DNA from: Alitta virens | Lineage: Eukaryota > Annelida > Polychaeta > Phyllodocida > Nereididae | DNA: 64,000 nt | Direction of reading: 5' to 3' | Assembly: GCA_932294295.1 (NCBI GenBank) | Contig: OW028585.1 | Span: forward strand, 17,999,561-18,063,560 | Shown here: one piece after another, positions 10,402 through 19,776 of the stretch | Numbering within the stretch: the first letter of the stretch is position 1 | Layout of the letters: every line of letters starts with the position of its first letter | Position numbers and translations under genes: made by a program | Notes under the pieces: generated by a model | What the model was told of the DNA's origin: nothing | The model's input: the letters and a program-made list of their open reading frames with translations, nothing else | Databases searched by the model: none

Positions 10402-11434
10402 CAAGAAAGTTTACGTGATTCCTCAGGAAAAATACCACAGTCTACTAGAGAATCATAAAAAATATACGACAGATGAGCCCGGGCGCCTGGCCGCAGCGGC
10501 TGCTGCGGGCCAGGTGCCCTCCTTTCGAGTGCCTGGTGAGGTACAGGCAGGGCCCTCTTCTAGCGCCGGAGGCGGGCACCTCGAGATCAGGGGGGCGCCG
10601 GTTCTCAATGGAAATACGATGAAACGGGGTAGGTCCACTTCTAAGGATCGCTTACAGGGCCGGACTGGCCTTCGGACTGGCCTTCGGACTGGCCTTCGGA
10701 CTGGCCTTCGGACTGGCCTTCGGACCGGTGTCATTATGAGCGAAATCGAGTCAAGGTTGAGAGACCAATCGCTGGTGAATAAGTCCCGGGCCATACTCTA
10801 TCTACTGTCAGGCGAGGGCGAAGGTGACTACGAAAGCTATTACGTCGACCTGCTGCTACACACGCAGTCGAGCTCCTTCCCAGTGCCCACCGGTCACCAC
10901 AAGTTGTACTGGCTCATGCTGCAGAGAGGAGTGCCACTGAATTTAATCTCAAACGTTAAATTACGGAGAATATTACATTATATGAAAAACAAATACGAGG
11001 CCGAAACCGAAACCGAAACCGAAACTGAGCAAGAAGAAGAAGAAGGAGGAGGAGGAGGAGGAGGAGGAGGAGGAGGAGGAGGAGGAGGAGGAGGAGGAGG
11101 AGGAGGAGGAGGAGGTTCGGAGTGGAGAAAGAGGAGAAAGAGGAGAAAGAGGAGAAAAAGGAGAAAGACTGAGACTGAGGCTGAGGCTGAGGCTGAGGCT
11201 GAGGCTGAGACTGAGACTGAGACTGAGACTGAGACTGAGACTGAGACCGAGGAGACTGAGGAGACTGAGACTGAGACTGAGACTGGGACTGGGACTAGGC
11301 CTAAGACTAATACTAAGACTAAGCCTAGGCCTAAGACTAAGACTAAGACTAAGACTGTCGAAGGAGCAACGAAAGAGGCTAGCGCAAAAGGAAAGGGGAA
11401 ACGTCGTGCGTGGATCAAAGTCTCCAATAAATAA
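10373..11434 (+). CDS. Polinton protein with long in-frame low-complexity tail (353 aa)
   Basis: In-frame ATGs at 10373, 10379, 10385 and 10391 overlap the end of the previous gene; the last gives MKFNKKVYVIP. The N-terminal 30 residues and the segment about 120-215 (SEIESRLRDQSL...HYMKNKYE) are complex, probably folded sequence. Between them are an Ala-rich stretch and RTGL repeats. After residue 215 come ETETE, a polyglycine run of about 25, KRR repeats, EA/ET repeats and a basic TKTKPRPK end. The stop is two bases before the integrase start. The folded middle matches the kind of small conserved Polinton protein found between ATPase and integrase; function unknown. A DNA-condensing core role would fit the basic tail (inference). 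Confidence 0.75.
   Translation: MAMTMTMKFNKKVYVIPQEKYHSLLENHKKYTTDEPGRLAAAAAAGQVPSFRVPGEVQAGPSSSAGGGHLEIRGAPVLNGNTMKRGRSTSKDRLQGRTGLRTGLRTGLRTGLRTGLRTGVIMSEIESRLRDQSLVNKSRAILYLLSGEGEGDYESYYVDLLLHTQSSSFPVPTGHHKLYWLMLQRGVPLNLISNVKLRRILHYMKNKYEAETETETETEQEEEEGGGGGGGGGGGGGGGGGGGGGGGGSEWRKRRKRRKRRKRRKTETEAEAEAEAEAETETETETETETETEETEETETETETGTGTRPKTNTKTKPRPKTKTKTKTVEGATKEASAKGKGKRRAWIKVSNK
10661..10728 (+). repeat. In-frame 12-bp minisatellite (RTGL repeats)
   Basis: Six near-perfect copies of CGGACTGGCCTT encode RTGL in the 10373-11434 protein. The twelve-base unit keeps the frame whatever the copy number. Confidence 0.9.
10999..11352 (+). repeat. Chain of in-frame microsatellites in a coding region
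   Basis: Consecutive trinucleotide- and hexanucleotide-based repeats: GAAACC, GGA (about 11044-11115), AGAAAGAGG, GAGGCT, GAGACT and CTAAGA. They code for ETETE, polyglycine, KRRKRR, EAEA, ETET and KTKT. None breaks the frame. Confidence 0.9.
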
Positions 11435-11436
11435 CA

Positions 11437-12633
11437 ATGGTGCTCCCCAAAGACATAGATGGCTATTTAACTCGTCGATTTTACAATCACAGGTCACCAG
11501 GGAGTTTCACCAGTGCAGCAAAGTTACACTCGGTTATAAAGAGTGAAGGTAGATACTCGATAAGCCTGAGGAGAATTGAACACTGGGCCCAGACGCAGGA
11601 CATTGTCACTCTACACAAGTCAGCTCGCGAAAAGCCTGTCAAGTATAGGCGAGTCATAGCGCCTGGCATGAATCACATGTGGGACTGCGACCTGCTGGTG
11701 TTGACAGGTGAAAGGTTCAAGAGTGCCAACGAAGGACACGCGTACATCCTGGTGACTATAGATGTCTTCTCTAGATACTGTAGGGCTCAGCCCGTCAAAA
11801 GTAAAAGCGGTAAACACATGAAACACGGATTTGGAGAAATATTTGATGCAGCAGGAGACGCAGGAATGCCCAAGTTCATAAGAACTGACAGGGGGACTGA
11901 ATTCACAAACTCTCAGGTCAGCGATTTACTTAAAGACAGGGGAGTAAAGCACATCTTTACAAATACAGAAACAAAGGCCAACTACGCCGAGGCAATGATT
12001 AAAGGACTGAAAAAGAGGCTGTTTCAATTTTTCCAATACACAGGTAGCTACGGCTATCTGGAGGAGCTCCAGGCCATGGTGGAATCGTACAACCGCACTA
12101 TTCATTCGAGCATAGGAGCCAGCCCTGAGAGTGTCACGCAGGAAAACGAGCAGGACATTTGGGACTACCAATACGTCACCAGTCAAACTACTAAAGACCT
12201 TCATAGAGCTTTCAAGAGAGCCATTTCAACGGCGAGGAACAAGACACGTAATCGGTACAAATTTGCATTGGGGGACCACGTCCGAGCGTCGTATCATAGG
12301 CAGAAGAACTTTTTTCGTTCCTACGACGAGCAGTTTACAGGCGAAGTGTTCACCATCAGAGCCAGGAAATTCTCAGACGGTGTGGCCATTTATTACCTCA
12401 GAGACTATCAGGAGGAGAAAGTCGATGGCCCCTTCTACACCCACGAGCTGACTCCTGTGAAATTTGACCCAGACGCTTTCTTCAAAATTGAAAAAGTGAT
12501 CAAAAAACGAGTGAGGCGTGACGGTTCAGAAGAAAGCCTAGTTAAGTACCAGTCTTGGCCCAGTAAATATAACCAGTGGATACTCAGCTCCACAATCAAA
12601 CCGCTGAAAAGCAAGAGACTGAGGAAAAAGTGA
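11437..12633 (+). CDS. Polinton integrase with C-terminal chromodomain (398 aa)
   Basis: Retroviral-type (rve) integrase core: first acidic residue in WDCD (83 or 85), second D151 in IRTDRGTEF, and catalytic Glu E185 in NYAEAMIKGLKK, 33 residues after D151. The usual Arg after this Glu is Ala here. The N-terminal region before residue 75 would bind DNA ends. The last 50 residues (FFKIEKVIKKRV...LVKYQSWPSKYNQWI) form a chromodomain that can steer insertion toward histone-marked chromatin. The enzyme inserts the element and makes 6-bp duplications. It starts two bases after the preceding stop and 30 bases before the minor capsid gene. Confidence 0.95.
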   Translation: MVLPKDIDGYLTRRFYNHRSPGSFTSAAKLHSVIKSEGRYSISLRRIEHWAQTQDIVTLHKSAREKPVKYRRVIAPGMNHMWDCDLLVLTGERFKSANEGHAYILVTIDVFSRYCRAQPVKSKSGKHMKHGFGEIFDAAGDAGMPKFIRTDRGTEFTNSQVSDLLKDRGVKHIFTNTETKANYAEAMIKGLKKRLFQFFQYTGSYGYLEELQAMVESYNRTIHSSIGASPESVTQENEQDIWDYQYVTSQTTKDLHRAFKRAISTARNKTRNRYKFALGDHVRASYHRQKNFFRSYDEQFTGEVFTIRARKFSDGVAIYYLRDYQEEKVDGPFYTHELTPVKFDPDAFFKIEKVIKKRVRRDGSEESLVKYQSWPSKYNQWILSSTIKPLKSKRLRKK

Positions 12634-12663
12634 AGACAGGAGCGGGCAAAAATAAATAAAGAC

Positions 12664-13125
12664 ATGTATATTTATCTGTCTAGCGACCAGTCAATGGAGA
12701 TAAACCCGAGCAACACTGCGGGCAAGTTTACAGTGCAACTACCGGAGCCATTCACGCGTCCTCGTAATGAGAGGGCTAGAGGGCAGTGGCACCTAGGACT
12801 GATCGAGATAGCCCTGCCCCAAATCGGTGCTGACCTGAATAAATGGGATGTCATCTACGTGACATGCCCTCACGTGGAAGGAGTTGTAACAGGAGACGCA
12901 TACAGCTCAGTGCTGCGAGCCATAGCACTTGGTGAAATAAAACGCCACAGTTATGCACGCTTTCACTCAGTGCTCTACACACCGCTGCGAGTGACGGACG
13001 TAAAGTATATTTCTATTGAGCTGAGGAATTCCCGAGGTGACGTATTACCGGAGCTTGTCGACGAAACCAGTCATTCCACTAAGTGCACACTAGAGCTAGT
13101 ATGGAGGCGAGATACAAATCCCTAG
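12664..13125 (+). CDS. Minor capsid protein, penton-like (153 aa)
   Basis: It starts MYIYLSSDQSMEINPSNTAG..FTVQLPEP followed by WHLGLIEIALPQI, the diagnostic opening of Polinton/virophage minor capsid (single jelly-roll penton) proteins. It would form capsid vertices around the major capsid protein. It is followed by the 13101 frame, which overlaps its last 25 bases, and then by the major capsid gene. An AATAAA stretch lies just before its ATG. Confidence 0.85.
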   Translation: MYIYLSSDQSMEINPSNTAGKFTVQLPEPFTRPRNERARGQWHLGLIEIALPQIGADLNKWDVIYVTCPHVEGVVTGDAYSSVLRAIALGEIKRHSYARFHSVLYTPLRVTDVKYISIELRNSRGDVLPELVDETSHSTKCTLELVWRRDTNP

Positions 13126-13247
13126 CAGCCATGGATGCAGCACCCTGGGTTGAGCATTTCAAAAAAACGGCGGGTCAAACGAGCATACTGTCACACCGCC
13201 CCAGGGCAGTGGTGATCAAAAAGCAACGCAGTGACGGTGGCAGTGGT

Positions 13248-13282
<35 letters not shown>

Positions 13283-13547
13283 TAGTGGGAAAGTCAATGC
13301 CAGTTTACCTCTGACAATAGTGTCACCAGTAGGCCAGTCTAATGAAATGGCCAGGGCTGATCTGAACATGGAAAGCGATAAAAGGGCTGGTGGAAGCTCA
13401 TCTGACTCAGTAGCAAGATCCAGCACGTCGTGGCCACAACGAGGGAAGAAACGCAAGCAGCATCTTCAAACTAACACGCCTAGCAGTGACAGGAAGAAAA
13501 AAACCACTAAGCTCAAGGACATTTTCAGTCGAAATGGCAGCAGGTGA
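13101..13547 (+). CDS. Small basic Ser-rich protein between the two capsid genes (148 aa)
   Basis: The ATG at 13101 (MEARYKSLAAMD) is preferred over the GTG at 13083. The N-terminus holds an amphipathic segment, APWVEHFKKTA. A polyserine run encoded by AGC repeats follows at about residues 40-55. The C-terminus is strongly basic (KKRKQ, DRKKKTTK). It overlaps the minor capsid gene by 25 bases and the major capsid gene by 14. Its position recalls cement or core proteins of adenovirus-like particles, but I see no homology; the role is inference. Confidence 0.7.
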
Positions 13548-14943
13548 AAAGGTCCTGGAATCGATTGACCTGGCCTATGATGACACACTCAATTTGTTCA
13601 GCCTACCTCTCAGCAACATGGGGGTGACAGACGTTAAATATCTACCTCATAAACCGATCAATCAATTCTCAGCGGAGGGCGACGTGAAATTTCACGTGAC
13701 AGGCTCAGGCACGGCATACATAGACCTATCCAGTGTATATCTAAAGACCAGCGTACGCCTGGTTAAAGGTGATGGCTCGCCAATTCCTGCAAGGGGGAGT
13801 AAAAAGCAAAAGGACCGCTCCGAGGGCCCCCGTGCTCCATCATCAGCAACGTTGGCAGCAGCGGCAGCGGAGCAAGAGTCTGAGGGTGTTTGGAGTGTCG
13901 GTGTTGTCAACAATTTGGCTCATGCTCTCTGGGATCAAGTGGAGGTGCGACTTAATGATCGAGTGGTGACTGGAGGTCAGACTGGTTACAGCTACAAGGC
14001 TTTAATAAATACTCTACTGGGAGAGCGCGAGTTAAACGACTCTGAGTTAGAATGCGCCTTGTTCACGAAGGACACAGCACGCTGTATGGACGACGTGACC
14101 CTGCTGTCCGGTGGGAATGAGGGATTTAAAAAGAGAGCGGCTCTCCTGGGTGCAAGCAAAACTGTGGAGCTAATGAGTAAAGTAGACGTCGATGTTTTTA
14201 AAGTGAACAAGTTACTTTTAAACGGCGTCTCAATGGACATTACTTTGGCACCTACTTCTAGTAACTTCAGACTACTGAGTTCCAATGACGGCAAGAGAGA
14301 CTACAGACTAGAGATCAAGGACATTACACTCGTTCTGAAACACGTGACACCTTCAAATCTCGTGTTACTAAGCCACCAGAAAGTCATGGAAGAGGAGATC
14401 TCACTGGCAAAGTATTTCTATACGAAAGAAGAATTACGCAAATTTAATTTGGCCAAGGACACCTCCTCTTATTACATAGAAGATGCGTACAATGGCAGGA
14501 TACCGAGTAAGATTGTGATGGGGTTCGTGTCTGGCGAATCAATGAGTGGTAGCCTGGTCAAGAACCCATACAATTTCAAACACTACGACATAGCATACAT
14601 CAATGTGAGTCTATCAGGCATGCCAACGCCCTCAGGCCCACTAAGCATTGACTTTGCAGAGGGGAAGTACATACACTGCTATTCCCAGCTTTATGGAGAA
14701 AAAGCTAATTTCAGTAGCGAGGCGAGGATCACCAGAGAGGAATACAAAGAGGGCTACAGCTTATTCACTATTGACCTGGCTCCTCAGAACTATGACGACT
14801 TCTACCCAGTGATGCGAGACGGCTGCGTCAGAATAGAGCTCAGATTTAAGTCACCTCTCCCAGAATCGGCCGTAATGATAACGAAAGTGACATATCCGGG
14901 GCTATTCCAGATTGACTACGCTCGCAACATCTATCTAACATGA
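13534..14943 (+). CDS. Major capsid protein, double jelly-roll (469 aa)
   Basis: I chose the ATG at 13534 (MAAGEKVLESIDLAYDD) because the upstream part of the frame is shared with the basic protein. Recognisable features are an N-terminal jelly roll with LSSVYLKTSVRL, VVNNLAHALWDQVEVRLND and SYKALINTLLG, and a second half with KVNKLLLNGVSMDITLAP and a C-terminal ...DYARNIYLT end, the pattern of Polinton MCPs. An insertion of about 40 residues rich in Lys/Arg then Ala (about 80-118) interrupts an exposed loop region. It forms the hexon-like trimers of the icosahedral shell. Its TGA overlaps the protease ATG (ATGA at 14940-14943). Confidence 0.92.
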   Translation: MAAGEKVLESIDLAYDDTLNLFSLPLSNMGVTDVKYLPHKPINQFSAEGDVKFHVTGSGTAYIDLSSVYLKTSVRLVKGDGSPIPARGSKKQKDRSEGPRAPSSATLAAAAAEQESEGVWSVGVVNNLAHALWDQVEVRLNDRVVTGGQTGYSYKALINTLLGERELNDSELECALFTKDTARCMDDVTLLSGGNEGFKKRAALLGASKTVELMSKVDVDVFKVNKLLLNGVSMDITLAPTSSNFRLLSSNDGKRDYRLEIKDITLVLKHVTPSNLVLLSHQKVMEEEISLAKYFYTKEELRKFNLAKDTSSYYIEDAYNGRIPSKIVMGFVSGESMSGSLVKNPYNFKHYDIAYINVSLSGMPTPSGPLSIDFAEGKYIHCYSQLYGEKANFSSEARITREEYKEGYSLFTIDLAPQNYDDFYPVMRDGCVRIELRFKSPLPESAVMITKVTYPGLFQIDYARNIYLT

Positions 14944-15410
14944 ACACAGACCGGATTTATGAAATACTGTGGAATGACGCTGCAACATCGGCCAGCGTGA
15001 TGGCTGTTATACCGTGTAATGCACTGAAATACGTGACGACCAGCAGAGGCTGCTACATTGTTAATTGCAATGAAAACTCGTACTTACGCGGAGATGTCGG
15101 CCACTGGCTTTTCCTGAGGATTCATAGTTCAGGCAGACGTGATGATGACACAAGACTGGAAGTTTTCGATGCCCTGGGTGCGAAGGCCTACAATGATGAA
15201 ATCAACATGTTTATGAGACAATTCGATCATTGTTCGATCAATTATGAGCATATCTCTAATGTTAATTGCGGTTTTTACGCTCTAGTGTACTCGTATTATA
15301 GGTGTAGGAAATTTACGCCTTCGAGTATATTAAATATACTTAAAGGCGTTGGAGATGTAGAAAAACATTGTTTGCTGTTATATAGCGTAAAGAAGGCGTG
15401 CAATTGCTAA
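14940..15410 (+). CDS. Adenain/Ulp1-like cysteine protease (156 aa)
   Basis: The catalytic triad can be read as H55 (GHWLFL), D77 (EVFDALG) and C110 (NVNCGFYAL), the order of C5/C48 cysteine proteases. The oxyanion Gln usually before Cys is not obvious; Asn occupies that area. At 156 residues it is short but complete for Polinton PRO. It would cleave capsid precursors during maturation. Translation probably couples to the capsid gene through the ATGA overlap. Confidence 0.9.
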   Translation: MNTDRIYEILWNDAATSASVMAVIPCNALKYVTTSRGCYIVNCNENSYLRGDVGHWLFLRIHSSGRRDDDTRLEVFDALGAKAYNDEINMFMRQFDHCSINYEHISNVNCGFYALVYSYYRCRKFTPSSILNILKGVGDVEKHCLLLYSVKKACNC

Positions 15411-15592
15411 TTAATTAATTAATTAGCTAGGTTCATAGATACAGTTGTATGCCATAGAAATTAGGCGAGCGAGTAATTTTATTTATTTATTCGCTGGGGC
15501 TCTATACGAGGCCATAGCGACGTAGACAGTATATTGGCGATGGGTGATAAGGTTATGTAATAAGAGCTAAGCGAGTGGACTGATTATTGTTA

Positions 15593-15630
<38 letters not shown>

Positions 15631-16903
15631 TCCGCAATTATTACCAGAGATGTCACTGCATTACCAGCTTGTATACATTCATGACTGTACAACAATTGCT
15701 AATAAAATGGTATACACATATCAGTGACACTAGTTCAGAGTCTATGTGAGTAAAGGGCCTAAAAAAATTAAAAATAAAATAAACATTTTCACTAACCTTT
15801 TTGACTGAAAAGACTGGTCCAAAATTCAGAGTTGAAGTATCGAGTAGACAAGGAAGAGTTCCCGAAGACCAGAGCAGTGCCGAGATGCGATGAGCAGAGT
15901 TTTTTCTTCTTTCAAAGAGTCAACCGATGTGATGGAGTTTCCAGAGAGCTCATACTTTTTATATGACTTTTTCTGCCCCTGGCAGTAGCCCTGATAGCGG
16001 GGTGGTCTTTTGTTTTTACTCAGATGGTCACCAGCCTTGACCACGTGCTCAACATCAAAGGCTGAAGATGCTGTATTGTATATGGAGGCATGTACTGATC
16101 GCTGACCGCTGCGGCGTCATAGGTCACACAGGGGGGCAGGCTCTTATCTATACCAGGTAAACGCACATGCTTAATTTCCATAAACGCCGTTCAGCAGTTT
16201 GACTCAGCTGTCGGACTAAGCGTTTTGAGTCAAAACGGTCGCATCAGATGAACTGCCGACCCCCCGGGGGTCATTGACTGTAATGACCTGCTTATTGACA
16301 TTGTCCATTAAAACAAAAAAAAAAAGAAAAAAAATCCTCATGCGATGTAACTTTAAATTTCGGCTTGGTATGATCAAAAAGATTCTTGTGTATATGTATT
16401 TTGAACTATATAACACTCATTTTGAATGCTACTGAGGATCTACATTGTATGCAACTATACAATGCAGCACAAAACAACACAACACAACGCAACACAACAC
16501 AGCACAACACAATGCAATACAATGCAATACAATACAATGCTATACAATTCACTGATTAAGATCAGCGGTCAAGTTTCTGCAGAAATGCGTTCCTGCACTT
16601 TTTTGTGTCTCTTTATGGTATTTATTTGATGCATAATATTCATTAGGCTGTCACATGTAATCAGCAGCAACAGCAGCAGTAGCAAGCAGTGTTTGAGAAA
16701 TATAAGTGAATATAACTTACAGCCTGAATAGATTATACCCCTCTATTGTTCAATGGGGGACCACGTGCGCCCTGTCTTTTGTTTTGTTACGTAATGATCA
16801 TGTTACCCCCTGCTGGGGCTGGGGTGCTTAGCAGAAGCTCAGCGTCATAAAGCATCGGTATTTTGGAGACATAAGACGTATAAGCCATTGCTTAATTGAT
16901 TGC
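15411..16903. other. Long non-coding stretch inside the Polinton
   Basis: No convincing gene. It contains an AATAAA poly(A) signal at 15701 likely ending the capsid transcript, TTA microsatellites (15590-15625), a CCCCCCGGGGG block near 16259 resembling the terminal G/C motif, and an ACAAC/AATGC low-complexity stretch (16455-16545). A 72-residue minus-strand frame (15826-16044) shows no signal I can support. Confidence 0.55.
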
Positions 16904-16921
16904 ATGATTACAGAGAATACA

Positions 16922-17632
16922 ATGTTCTGGATTTTATTGTTTTTCGCCATGGGTATATGCCCGAGCGATGCCTGGATATGCGGAAACACTGGTCAATGTC
17001 GCTGTACTTCATCGGGAGAAGTGATCTGCACTCAAATAACGGCGGCACCCTATTTCACGGCTGATTACAGACTAGGCAGACGACTAACGATTAAGACGAG
17101 CCACGGATTCGATACTGTAAGCCTTGCAGACACGATTGGCTTTGAACGTGTGATGGTGATAGGGCTTTCGATTGAGCAATGCGCGAGCGCCATGGATGAT
17201 TTTCCTGCAGTAATGTGCATCAGCGAGACAACGTCCTACAGACCCCCTGTAGTGCAGTCGACACACCCATCCAGGCGAGGCCCGGGCGCTGTAGCAATGG
17301 TAAACGAGATACTGAGAGATGCCGGTCCTAAACACGCCCCCGCTATGGCACCCCTTGCAGTCCTAAATGGTGTGATCATATGGACAGTCATTTCGGGTGT
17401 TATAGGGGCTATTTTGACGGCTTGCATTTTGGTGAGTTTGGTCAACCTTCATGCCCGTATTAACACCCACGCACGCTGCAATGACCCCCCAATGTATGCA
17501 GTAAACTGCTGCTTGAAGTGTATAGCTGTAGCCCTATGCCCCTTTCATCTGATGGCGAAATGCTGCAAATGCACAGGCTGCTGTCTGTATGCATTGGATG
17601 CTAGCACTAGAGGTGCTACCACATCCTTCTAG
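16922..17632 (+). CDS. Signal-peptide, Cys-rich, one-TM protein: candidate Polinton surface glycoprotein (236 aa)
   Basis: I prefer the ATG at 16922 over 16904 because it opens a classic signal peptide (MFWILLFFAMGICPSDA). The ectodomain begins with a compact Cys motif (WICG..GQCRC..SGEVICTQI) similar to LRR N-terminal caps, and adds Cys at about 87 and 99. A long hydrophobic helix spans about 146-176. The cytosolic tail has ten Cys (CC.KC, CCKC..CC), suited to palmitoylation. Membrane proteins at this end of animal Polintons have been discussed as possible virion envelope or entry proteins; that is inference here. Confidence 0.7.
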   Translation: MFWILLFFAMGICPSDAWICGNTGQCRCTSSGEVICTQITAAPYFTADYRLGRRLTIKTSHGFDTVSLADTIGFERVMVIGLSIEQCASAMDDFPAVMCISETTSYRPPVVQSTHPSRRGPGAVAMVNEILRDAGPKHAPAMAPLAVLNGVIIWTVISGVIGAILTACILVSLVNLHARINTHARCNDPPMYAVNCCLKCIAVALCPFHLMAKCCKCTGCCLYALDASTRGATTSF

Positions 17633-17980
17633 GCCTAGGTCTAGTTAGGTTAGTTGTCAAAAATTAATTCCTTTGCTTTTGTTTTTCCTGTGCACAAGCA
17701 CATTATAGTTTCACTGTAATAAGATTGACAGATGCGTGAAAGCCGTGGCACCATAGAGGGGGGTGTATTGTTCATTCTTGTGTTATCCTTCAATCAGGTC
17801 AATTATCAAGTGACCCTCATAGTAACTGTTGTGTCAACTAAGCATGCCTTGGGCTAATGCACACACAACTTAGTAAATTGTCTCTTTCGATTGATGCTAA
17901 TCGCGCAACACAGACTGTATTTCAGTAATGCTCAATGTCTCATAAATGTATCTTTTTTTTTCTTTTTTCACAACTTCCAG
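17633..17980. other. Gap before the last Polinton gene
   Basis: No gene. It ends in a T-rich tract and CAG (17978-17980) that form a good 3' splice site directly before the ATG at 17981, so part of this gap may be an intron. Confidence 0.4.
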
Positions 17981-18358
17981 ATGAGAGACTACTTCTTTCT
18001 ACGATTTCGCGACGTAGTTGCGAATATAGCATTGCGCTTACTGGCAAGGCTGATTCTTGTTTATATATGGAATGTCGACATGCTAATAGACTTCCAAAAT
18101 GTCGATGAACGTAATTTGTTCCTAGTTATGCTAGTTAGAATGGCAAGGTGGATGATTAGAGCATTGGAAAGACGCAACAATGACCACGCACAACCTCGAG
18201 CGGCACCCGTGATAACGCGTCGCCGGCACGCTGTAGACCTGCTGCGAGCAGCCGGAGCAGTAGGGGCCGGTGCCCCCCGCCGAAGAGATCTGGCCGGCTT
18301 GGATCTAAATAATATCCTGCCGAGGCGCCTTAGAGGACGTAACGGTGGAAGGCCCTAA
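17981..18358 (+). CDS. Small basic membrane-associated protein at the right arm (125 aa)
   Basis: The start is the ATG immediately after a splice-acceptor-like tract; the upstream in-frame residues are T-rich intron-like. The N-terminal 70 residues are hydrophobic and Arg-studded (LRLLARLILVYIW; FLVMLVRMARWMIRALERR), the C-terminal 50 are Ala/Arg/Gly-rich and strongly basic (RRRH, RRLRGRNGGRP). Family not recognised. GC content is higher than in the surrounding DNA, which supports coding. It is the last gene before the right terminus. Confidence 0.55.
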   Translation: MRDYFFLRFRDVVANIALRLLARLILVYIWNVDMLIDFQNVDERNLFLVMLVRMARWMIRALERRNNDHAQPRAAPVITRRRHAVDLLRAAGAVGAGAPRRRDLAGLDLNNILPRRLRGRNGGRP

Positions 18359-18378
18359 TATGATGACTTGTAGCCCGA

Positions 18379-18490
18379 AGACTAGACTGTAACATGTAGA
18401 CTGTAGACTTTAGCATGTAGACTTTAGCATGTAGACTTTAGCATGTAGACTTTAGCATGTAGACTTTAGCATGTAGACTTTAGCATGTAG
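18379..18490 (+). repeat. 18-bp minisatellite (gtagactttagcat)
   Basis: About six tandem copies of ATGTAGACTTTAGC plus flanking variants, directly after the last Polinton gene. Confidence 0.9.
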
Positions 18491-19428
18491 AATGTAGACA
18501 CCGACATTGCCATTGACATTGACATTGCCATTGCTTTTTCTGTTTCTGCTGTGCTTTTTATTGTTTTTATTTCACTATTGATGTACACTGTGCTTGTTTG
18601 CCATTAACGATTATATGTATTGTCCTTCATTATTTACAAGTTGCTTTGTTTGCTTCTTTTTTGCTTTTATCCCTATTTAAATGCTTTTTTGACTTATTGG
18701 TATGCTTATGCTTATGTTCAAGTATTATTTTTTAACAATTAACAGTGTGAAAGAAAGAAAGATTGTTTAGATGATTTTTTTCTGCTTTTTTCATTATTTA
18801 AATGCTTTTTTTCCTTATTTGAATGCTTATGCTTAAGGATTATCTTTTAATAATTAACGGTGTGAAAGAAAGTTTGTTTAACTGATTATGATATTGACTT
18901 TTCTTTTCTTTTCTTTTTTTTAACTAAAGGAGTGAAAGTTTGCATGTATTTCTGTTTCGTGCTTTTTTTTTTTGTTGGATAAACTGTTGCATTTATAAGT
19001 TTTGTTTTTTTTTGATTTTTTTCTACAAAATGGCTATGTCAAAGTAATGAGTATAGTACAATGATATCACAGATTTACACCTGTCTAATTAGCAATGCAC
19101 AGCGGTTTGTGTTTGATGTCAAAAGCTGACCAATGCGAGACAGGTTCTCATTAAGACCTCGGGGTACAAACAGCCAGCCAGGTTTCATTCCTATGGATGT
19201 CAGTACTCAGTCAGCATCTCTCTAGAGCAGTTGAATGTATGCTGGATAATATGTCAGCCTGGATGAAAGGCATGCTACATGCTACATGCTACATGCTACA
19301 TGCTAGTGCTACACTAGAGAGCATAAGCAAAAGAAGTGTAAATACAAAATGGTTAGCTTTGTGCTGCTTTTCATGAAGTTAATAAGGAAATACACAACTA
19401 TAATGAGCTTTATATAGCTTAAAAACAG

Positions 19429-19461
<33 letters not shown>

Positions 19462-19776
19462 CATGAGACTTTGTGTTTTGTGTTGCTTAACAGAGAGTTA
19501 ATATCAAATGACATCTAATATAAGCTTCCTGCCTTTTTAAAATAAATTGGCCCTCTCCCTAAAAGGATAATAGTAAACTACAATGTATGTAATGTTGACA
19601 ATACCAATGCTTAAGCATTGCATGGTGCATGATGTACTATAACAGGCTAATATATATATTAACAATAGCCTTTTAAATATATTTAACAAACATTACATTT
19701 TGCCCTGAGGGGCTTTTTGGACGGATACTGAACGCACACCATACGTCATAGCTTAAGGTCAAGACGCACTAGCGCT
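18491..19776. other. AT-rich gene-free right arm of the Polinton
   Basis: Poly-T-rich sequence with similar blocks (for example ATGCTTATGCTTA..ATTATTTTTTAA near 18700 and 18825), an ACATGCT repeat (19270-19305) and a TA microsatellite (19430-19458). No coding potential seen. Confidence 0.6.

Noticed and set aside
10973..11497. Ser/Leu-rich minus-strand frames over the low-complexity gene
   Set aside because: They only reflect the complement of GGA/GAGACT repeats; no complex sequence.
15826..16044. 72-residue minus-strand frame in the Polinton
   Set aside because: No conserved motif. A possible donor near 15797 lies beyond its stop, and the implied intron would be only about 38 nt.
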